Origin: an uncultured Chthonomonas sp.
Lineage (GTDB): Bacteria > Armatimonadota > Chthonomonadetes > Chthonomonadales > CAJBBX01
Length of the DNA stretch: 11,915 nucleotides
NCBI GenBank assembly: GCA_903886985.1
Contig: CAISOI010000917.1
Location: 1 to 11,915 of the forward strand
Direction of reading: 5' to 3'
Position numbers and translations under genes: made by a program. The notes under the pieces are model-generated. The model was not told the origin of the DNA. It saw only the letters and a program-made list of their open reading frames with translations, and made no database searches. Shown one piece after another: positions 7,602 through 11,915 of the stretch (position 1 is the stretch's first letter; each line of letters starts with the position of its first letter).

Positions 7602-7829
7602 TCAAATTCCATTGCGTTGTAAGAGGTTGAGCACGCGCTTTTTGGAACAGTCCGGACAGTAGTGCAACCAACTATTAGAGGAACGATAGAACAGCCATCC
7701 GTCTGGTCCATTTACATCTCCACAAGTGGTACCGCCTAGAGTTGTTTGTAATCCAACCGGCAAAACCGCTTCTGCATCACATCCTTCTCCATCGCAAGAT
7801 ATAATCCTTCCTCTGTTTTTCTGGCTCAT
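7602..7829 (-). CDS. Small unrecognised zinc-ribbon-like protein
   Basis: I do not recognise this family. The product has 75 residues. C12-x4-C17 near the N-terminus and C58-x2-C61 near the C-terminus could form one four-cysteine zinc site across a beta-rich core; C36 lies between. The middle contains GPDGWLFYRSSNSWLHYCPD, and a short basic helix (KKRVLNLLQRNG) ends the protein. The arrangement resembles small zinc ribbons that bind nucleic acid or act as adaptors, but nothing identifies a partner. I chose the ATG at 7829 because GGAG lies 7 nt upstream. The frame extends to 7880, but those starts lack a ribosome-binding site. There is no signal peptide or membrane segment. It lies 173 bp downstream of the DUF1553 gene and 103 bp before uspA on the same strand, so it may be transcribed with either or alone. 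Confidence 0.72.
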   Translation of the reverse strand: MSQKNRGRIISCDGEGCDAEAVLPVGLQTTLGGTTCGDVNGPDGWLFYRSSNSWLHYCPDCSKKRVLNLLQRNGI

Positions 7830-7836
7830 GTACCGT

Positions 7837-7840
7837 CTCC
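7837..7840 (-). promoter_or_regulatory. Ribosome-binding site of the zinc-ribbon gene
   Basis: GGAG on the minus strand, 7 nt before the ATG at 7829. It supports the small frame as a real gene and fixes its start. Confidence 0.55.
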
Positions 7841-7925
7841 GTCCCATTGCATAAATCCGATAATCGAGAATTGTCACCACATTCTCACCCTAATGGCTAT
7901 TTTAAGTCCAACTGCAAATTTTAGT

Positions 7926-7945
7926 AATCCGCAATATGGCGGATT
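7926..7945 (-). terminator. Hairpin after the DUF1553 gene, possible weak terminator
   Basis: AATCCGC (7926-7932) pairs perfectly with GCGGATT (7939-7945) across a 6-nt loop, 58 bp beyond the DUF1553 stop. On the minus strand it is followed by TACTAAAATTT rather than a clean T run. It could weakly terminate the cyclophilin/DUF1553 transcript or simply be a 3' hairpin. Confidence 0.3.
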
Positions 7946-8002
7946 CGAGAACGTGTTCAAACATGCCGATGTCGGATTAGCTGTTACGCGAGGGAATCTA
8001 TA

Positions 8003-10543
8003 TCAGTAGTAGAGGAACTCGTTTGAATTGAGGAGAACTCGGCAATAGTTGACCAGACCCTGTTTCTTGACAAAGTCCATGGCGGTTTTGAGTTCATTCT
8101 TGTTGGGGCTGCGAAGGGTAGCGAGTTGTAAAGCCTCCGTGATTTGCTTCTCGACACTATTGCCACAATCCTTCTGAATCCGCTCTGCCATAAATGCAGA
8201 TTGTTGCTGCATGAACGGACCATTTAGCAGATTCAAAGCTTGCAGTGCTGTTGTGGTGCTGTCGCGTCGCGGCGCCCTTTGGGATGATTCCGGACAGTCA
8301 AATGCACTGAGTACCTCATCGTGGATGGATCGAGCCGCCTGTTGATAGACCGATCTGCGCCAGGTTTCGGGGCCGTAGTCTTCTCTGGTGCCATAAATGG
8401 CGATATTGACAACGCGGTAAGTAAAGAGTTGATACCCAGGACCACCTATTGTCCGATCGAGCTTGCCACTGGTTTGAAGGATGGCGTCGCGCATCGGCTC
8501 CGCTTCCATACGCTGAATGTTTGCATGGCTCAGAAATTGGTTACCTGCATCTTTTGCCGCGGCTTCGCTCGATACTGCGGATGATTGGCAGTAAGTGTAG
8601 GATGTGACAATCAGCTTATGCAGTCGCTTAAGTGTCCATCCGTGTTCCATATAGTCGCTTGCCAGCCAATCGAGTAACTCGGGATGAGTTGGGCGTTCAC
8701 CATTGCGACCAAAATCTGACGGGGTGGAGACAATTCCCCGACCGAAGTGATGTTGCCAGACGCGATTCACGAAAACACGCGCTGTAAGCGGATTGTCAGT
8801 ACTTCCAATCCATTTAGCGAGTTCCAGCCTTCTATCGGATTCATTCGTAACCGTAAAATTGTTTGATATTGCGGAAACGCAGGACAATCCTCCCGGAGTC
8901 ACTTCGTCAGCACGCTGCATAACGTCTCCACGCCGAAGTAAATAGGTTGGGTCGGGTTTTGTAAATGTGCCACAGTAGACGCTGTTTGCAGAATTTATCG
9001 CAGCCATTCTTCGGTTGAGGCGGTCGCGCTCTACCACCAATTTTTGCCGATCTGATCTCTGTTCAGGAGTTAATGCTTTTGCGATTTCATCAGGGTGAAT
9101 ATAGTCGTTGGATCCCTGACGTCCTTGTTCGGTCGAGACGGTGTTCCATTGCTTGCCATCCTGAGAGATTTCGATCTTGTAACGAGTGGCGAGCCTATCG
9201 TCAAATCGAGGAATATCTGCGCCATCTCGGCTCCAAACCACTTCCTTTATGGTTGCTTCTTTTGGCAACTCGACTTGAGCCCAGCCTGTTCCACGTTCGC
9301 TGCTTATCCACGAAAAAGAGTTGCCAAATTTGCCGTCTATCAGATGGGCAATTTGATGTTCTACGTAGCCAGGCAATAGGGAAGAGGCGGTAGCTTTTGA
9401 GCCATTGGCAAGTGCCACATTGGTTCCCGAAGTGTCGATGATTTGCAATTCGTCGATACATGGCTCGGCATTGTCTCGTGTTTCCAGAATAGTAAATCGT
9501 ACAAATCTTGCTCTCTGTGCAGGGAAGGAATCTACATTGCGCCGTGCCGTCACGGGCGGACGGGTTGTGACGGTCAATCCTTTTTGGCGCAGGATGGTTT
9601 CACGGCCCTTGCCGTCGATTTCATTGATCTTGTCGGCAGTCTGCTGGATGTTGCGACGGATTTCCTTCAATTCTGGCTCTTGGCGCTTCAGTTCTGCGTC
9701 AGGGAGAATACTTCGTTCTCCATGTCGAACTCCGGCAAAACAAGCGGACATTCGGTAGTAATCTCGCTGTGCAATGGGATCAAATTTGTGGTCGTGACAT
9801 TTGGCGCAACCGACAGTCAGACCCAAGAAAGCGGCACCAGTCGTAGAGACCATATCGTCGAGATCATTCGAACGTTGCTGCCGGGTGCCTTCTTCTTCCT
9901 GAATTCCAACAGTGTCGTGAATTCCGGCGACTAAAAAACCAGTTGCAGCCTGTGTGAGATTATCGTTCCCTGCCAGCCTATCGCCTGCAAGCTGCTCTGC
10001 TATAAATTGGGTGTATGGAATGTCTTGATTGAACGCACGAATGACGTAATCACGGTATGGCCATGCATTTGGTCGTAGGTGGTTCTGTTCGTATCCATGG
10101 CTCTCTCCGAAACGGACCACGTCCAACCAGTGTCTTCCCCAGCGTTCTCCATAAGCAGTTGAGTTCAAGAGACGATCCACCACTTTGGCATAGGCATCGG
10201 GTGACCGGTCTGAAACAAAAGCGCCGAGCTCGTCCGGAGTTGGTGGCAGACCCGTCAAGTCGATACTCACTCGCTTCAAAAGATCACGTTTGGAAGCGGG
10301 AGGAGCGGGCTTAAGACCTTTTTGAGCTAATTTGGCGAATATGAAACGGTCGATGGGATTTCGGGAAAACGACTCGAAGGGCGAACTTGGTACAGCCGGT
10401 TTACGAATCGGTTTCAGCGACCAAAAGTCGGTCGATTGGGCGGCAGTTTTTGGATTTTGACGTAAAGGACCCTTGCCAGCCCATGCTAATGCGCATGGAC
10501 CAGCAGCAATCAAGGATATTGCAGTAAGGATCCGAATGTTCAA
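8003..10543 (-). CDS. Secreted DUF1549/DUF1553 (PSCyt2/PSD1) protein with internal F5/8 C-like domain
   Basis: This is an 846-residue exported protein of a family expanded in planctomycete-like bacteria. Its molecular function is not established. A signal peptide is seen at about 1-23 (NIRILTAISLIAAGPCALAWA). DUF1549 spans about 60-270, with YGERWGRHWLDVVRFGESHG (131-150) and a CAKCH haem-c-type motif (C246, C249, H250) followed by DHKFDPI. Two predicted coiled coils (about 285-317 and 494-516) flank an F5/8 type C (discoidin)-like domain at about 335-490, a possible carbohydrate-binding module. DUF1553 spans about 568-833, including NPLTARVFVNRVWQHHFGRG (584-603), and ends NEFLYY. A separate N-terminal PSCyt1 cytochrome domain is absent. 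I chose the TTG at 10543, one base after the cyclophilin stop, since it gives a clean signal peptide. An ATG at 10609 would overlap the cyclophilin gene by 65 bp. Confidence 0.9.
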   Translation of the reverse strand: MNIRILTAISLIAAGPCALAWAGKGPLRQNPKTAAQSTDFWSLKPIRKPAVPSSPFESFSRNPIDRFIFAKLAQKGLKPAPPASKRDLLKRVSIDLTGLPPTPDELGAFVSDRSPDAYAKVVDRLLNSTAYGERWGRHWLDVVRFGESHGYEQNHLRPNAWPYRDYVIRAFNQDIPYTQFIAEQLAGDRLAGNDNLTQAATGFLVAGIHDTVGIQEEEGTRQQRSNDLDDMVSTTGAAFLGLTVGCAKCHDHKFDPIAQRDYYRMSACFAGVRHGERSILPDAELKRQEPELKEIRRNIQQTADKINEIDGKGRETILRQKGLTVTTRPPVTARRNVDSFPAQRARFVRFTILETRDNAEPCIDELQIIDTSGTNVALANGSKATASSLLPGYVEHQIAHLIDGKFGNSFSWISSERGTGWAQVELPKEATIKEVVWSRDGADIPRFDDRLATRYKIEISQDGKQWNTVSTEQGRQGSNDYIHPDEIAKALTPEQRSDRQKLVVERDRLNRRMAAINSANSVYCGTFTKPDPTYLLRRGDVMQRADEVTPGGLSCVSAISNNFTVTNESDRRLELAKWIGSTDNPLTARVFVNRVWQHHFGRGIVSTPSDFGRNGERPTHPELLDWLASDYMEHGWTLKRLHKLIVTSYTYCQSSAVSSEAAAKDAGNQFLSHANIQRMEAEPMRDAILQTSGKLDRTIGGPGYQLFTYRVVNIAIYGTREDYGPETWRRSVYQQAARSIHDEVLSAFDCPESSQRAPRRDSTTTALQALNLLNGPFMQQQSAFMAERIQKDCGNSVEKQITEALQLATLRSPNKNELKTAMDFVKKQGLVNYCRVLLNSNEFLYY

Positions 10544-10544
10544 C

Positions 10545-11195
10545 TTATTTGACGATTGTAGCGGTCTTGATGTAATCAAGTTTTGGGAAGTTCTTCTCCA
10601 GGTAGGCATTGCCGCCCTGTGCGATCTCACCTTGAAGTTGGGTGATCGTCTCACCGTATTCGCCGTTCAATTTCTCGACGACATCCATTCCCTTGGTCAC
10701 TTTGCCAAACGACGAGAAGCCCATTCCGTCTAACCGAGCATTGTCTCCAAGGTTAATGAAGAGTTGGGTTGATCGACTGTTCGGCGCACCGGACTTGGCG
10801 AAAGTCAAAGTTCCTTTGATGTTGCTCGCAACAACGCTATCGTCTTGAATATTTGAATCGAGCCACTTTTTGGAGATTTTGGGATCGCCGTGAATGCCAA
10901 ACTGTACGACGAAACCCTTTACAACTCGGAAGAACTTGATGTTGTTAAAGAAGCCGTTCTTGACAAGATTGTAAAATCGGTCTGCACCATTTGGTGACTC
11001 TTTGCGGACGACATCTATATCGAATGTTCCTTTGGATGTCACAAATCGGGTCTTAAACGTCTCCGGTGCCTTCTCTTTGAGTTTGGCGGGATCGTTTAGC
11101 GCCGCCGGTGTTTTGGGCGCCTCTGGTTTCTGTGCGAGTGCATTGCCAGTGATGGCAACCATACCAAGTGCTATGCCTACAATTCGAAAGTTCAT
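10545..11195 (-). CDS. Exported cyclophilin-type peptidyl-prolyl cis-trans isomerase
   Basis: This is a 216-residue periplasmic proline isomerase that speeds protein folding. A signal peptide covers about 1-21, with likely cleavage after ALA in GNALAQ. A Pro/Lys-rich linker follows (about 22-46), then the cyclophilin fold from about 50. Recognisable active-site parts are FFRVVKGFVVQFG (88-100, with R90 matching the catalytic arginine and Q98), STQLFINLG (142-150, Q144 and F146) and LDGMGFSSFGKV (155-166). The protein tail after about 180 is slightly longer than in minimal bacterial enzymes. The ATG at 11195 has GAGGA 6 nt upstream. The stop lies one base before the DUF1553 start, so the two exported proteins are probably cotranslated. 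A folding role for its neighbour is an inference from position only. Confidence 0.94.
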   Translation of the reverse strand: MNFRIVGIALGMVAITGNALAQKPEAPKTPAALNDPAKLKEKAPETFKTRFVTSKGTFDIDVVRKESPNGADRFYNLVKNGFFNNIKFFRVVKGFVVQFGIHGDPKISKKWLDSNIQDDSVVASNIKGTLTFAKSGAPNSRSTQLFINLGDNARLDGMGFSSFGKVTKGMDVVEKLNGEYGETITQLQGEIAQGGNAYLEKNFPKLDYIKTATIVK

Positions 11196-11201
11196 CTAAT
11201 T

Positions 11202-11206
11202 TCCTC
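11202..11206 (-). promoter_or_regulatory. Ribosome-binding site of the cyclophilin gene
   Basis: GAGGA on the minus strand, 6 nt before the ATG at 11195; the strongest Shine-Dalgarno match in the window. Confidence 0.7.
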
Positions 11207-11222
11207 GTTTTAGTATCGGATG

Positions 11223-11250
11223 GAACACGCTGCAATACCTATACGTGTTC
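11223..11250. repeat. Spaced inverted repeat upstream of the cyclophilin gene, possible operator
   Basis: GAACACG (11223-11229) and CGTGTTC (11244-11250) form a perfect 7-bp inverted repeat with a 14-bp spacer. The half-site centres are 21 bp apart, two helical turns. It lies 28-55 bp before the cyclophilin ATG, where an operator would be expected. The same 7-mer also occurs at 7279 and 7952, so chance cannot be excluded. Confidence 0.35.
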
Positions 11251-11278
11251 AAATAGATTGTTTTGTGCCCTAATGAGT

Positions 11279-11311
11279 TCTGCGTGAAGGCAAAATTGTC
11301 CTTCACGCAGA
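11279..11311. repeat. Perfect 12-bp hairpin in the divergent spacer
   Basis: TCTGCGTGAAGG (11279-11290) and CCTTCACGCAGA (11300-11311) pair without mismatch around a 9-nt loop. No T tract follows the stem directly on either strand (the nearest, on the plus strand, starts about 25 nt later), so it is not a classic intrinsic terminator. Both flanking genes point away from it, so it would lie in a 5' leader or between promoters. Confidence 0.8.
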
Positions 11312-11849
11312 CGCTAACATTATCGGTTGTACTCTCTTTTTGACGGGAAAAGTTTAGGTTCGGTTGTCCACAACTCTATTTTGAGCTTGCATCTTATACA
11401 GGTTGGATTCTTTTACTGCGTGGTGGGTTTCTGCAAACAGTGGAATTATGAATATTGAGGTGGGTTAGTATCATCCGCTATTTGACGGATATTACTGACT
11501 GGATAGGGGTCACCTATCGCGAACGTCGCAGGCGGACACTTTAGAACTGAGAGGTCTTTGCGGACATGCCGTCGTATAAGAAGTGTGGAACAATACAAAT
11601 GGAATCAGAAGTTGTATAAAAATATGCGCGTTTGCTGCTGACAAGAAACTGACTTTGCGCGAGTTAAGAGATTCTGACTGGCATCTGAGTTTCACCCACG
11701 CAGAAGAGGATATCCGTTTTTGCAGATCATGAACAAAATTCCAACGAGCGAAACTCCATGAATATTTACAAAGTTCTTCTTCGGCCAAAGAAGAGTGCCA
11801 TTGTCAAGCGTGATGCATTCATGTCAGAGTTTAATCCCTCAGAGCGAAT
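11312..11849. other. Gene-free spacer
   Basis: I see no convincing gene here on either strand. A minus-strand frame at 11510-11788 starts with TTG, lacks a ribosome-binding site and shows no recognisable motif. A plus-strand 31-codon frame at 11758-11853 ends in an ATGA overlap with the next start but has no ribosome-binding site or recognisable motif. TATAAA at 11615-11620 (plus strand) with AATACA 17 bp upstream is a possible but weak promoter for the gene at 11850. No tRNA-like fold was recognised. Confidence 0.6.
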
Positions 11850-11915
11850 ATGAAGACATTGCGATATCGTAAGTGGTACACGGTCGCATTTTGGCTCCTG
11901 CTCATCTTTGCTACC
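11850..11915 (+). CDS. Start of a membrane or secreted protein (3' partial)
   Basis: An ATG at 11850 opens a frame that runs off the right edge after 22 codons: MKTLRYRKWYTVAFWLLLIF, then Ala-Thr. Four basic residues in the first eight followed by a hydrophobic stretch are typical of a signal peptide or first transmembrane anchor. The ribosome-binding site is weak (AGAG about 6 nt upstream). It is transcribed away from the cyclophilin operon. Too little is visible to name it. Confidence 0.6.
   Translation, partial: MKTLRYRKWYTVAFWLLLIFAT

Noticed and set aside
7951..7961. ACGTGTTCAAA shared with 11243-11253
   Set aside because: Many chance 11-mer matches are expected in 12 kb; both being intergenic is only mildly suggestive.
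9443..9934. 163-residue plus-strand frame opposite the DUF1553 gene
   Set aside because: It is antisense to a well-supported conserved domain protein, shows no recognisable motif and no ribosome-binding site; a coding shadow.
11510..11788. 92-residue minus-strand frame in the right spacer
   Set aside because: TTG start, no ribosome-binding site, no motif, and composition unlike the neighbouring genes; treated as noncoding.
1..11915. Defence system, CRISPR array, insertion sequence or phage segment
   Set aside because: No direct-repeat array, transposase, integrase or known defence gene was seen. The MBL enzyme has a normal beta-CASP RNase architecture and needs no defence explanation.

Overview
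This window looks like chromosomal DNA from a free-living bacterium with a broadly planctomycete-like gene repertoire. The main clue is a large secreted DUF1549/DUF1553 protein. That family is expanded in Planctomycetota and Verrucomicrobiota and also occurs in Armatimonadota and Acidobacteriota. A pseudopilin-like C-terminal module at the left edge fits the same groups. Base composition looks balanced (not computed). I cannot name the phylum with confidence. There is no tRNA, rRNA, IS element, phage gene or CRISPR array.

Layout, left to right. (1) 3-518, plus strand: the 3' end of a larger protein with a pseudopilin-like tail. It converges on birA with a 5-bp gap. (2) 524-7498, minus strand: a compact seven-gene run, transcribed right to left as uspA-type stress protein, beta-CASP metallo-beta-lactamase RNase, GAF histidine kinase, NarL-type response regulator, radA, nadC, birA. 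Gaps are 16, 50, 49, 19 and 8 bp, then a 4-bp ATGA overlap, so this is very probably one operon or two coupled ones. (3) 7602-7829, minus: a 75-residue zinc-ribbon-like protein I do not recognise. (4) 8003-11195, minus: a secreted cyclophilin followed one base later by the DUF1549/DUF1553 protein, a two-gene export-targeted unit. (5) 11196-11849: about 650 bp without a convincing gene, holding a 12-bp perfect hairpin and a spaced inverted repeat. (6) 11850-11915, plus: the first 22 codons of a membrane or secreted protein running off the right edge.

How the genes may work together. The seven-gene run joins housekeeping functions (RadA recombination repair, NadC NAD synthesis, BirA biotin attachment) to a stress and signalling head (Usp, a nucleic-acid-cleaving MBL enzyme and a complete soluble two-component pair). 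No single pathway unites all seven. The inference most worth testing is that the GAF kinase and regulator control the Usp/RNase pair, and perhaps the whole run, in response to a cytoplasmic redox, gas or small-molecule signal. The cyclophilin/DUF1553 pair acts outside the cytoplasm and is functionally separate.

I found no defence system, biosynthetic cluster or mobile element. The most unusual items are the operon composition, the unrecognised zinc-ribbon protein, the DUF1553 protein without a visible DUF1501 partner, and the structured gene-free spacer at the right.
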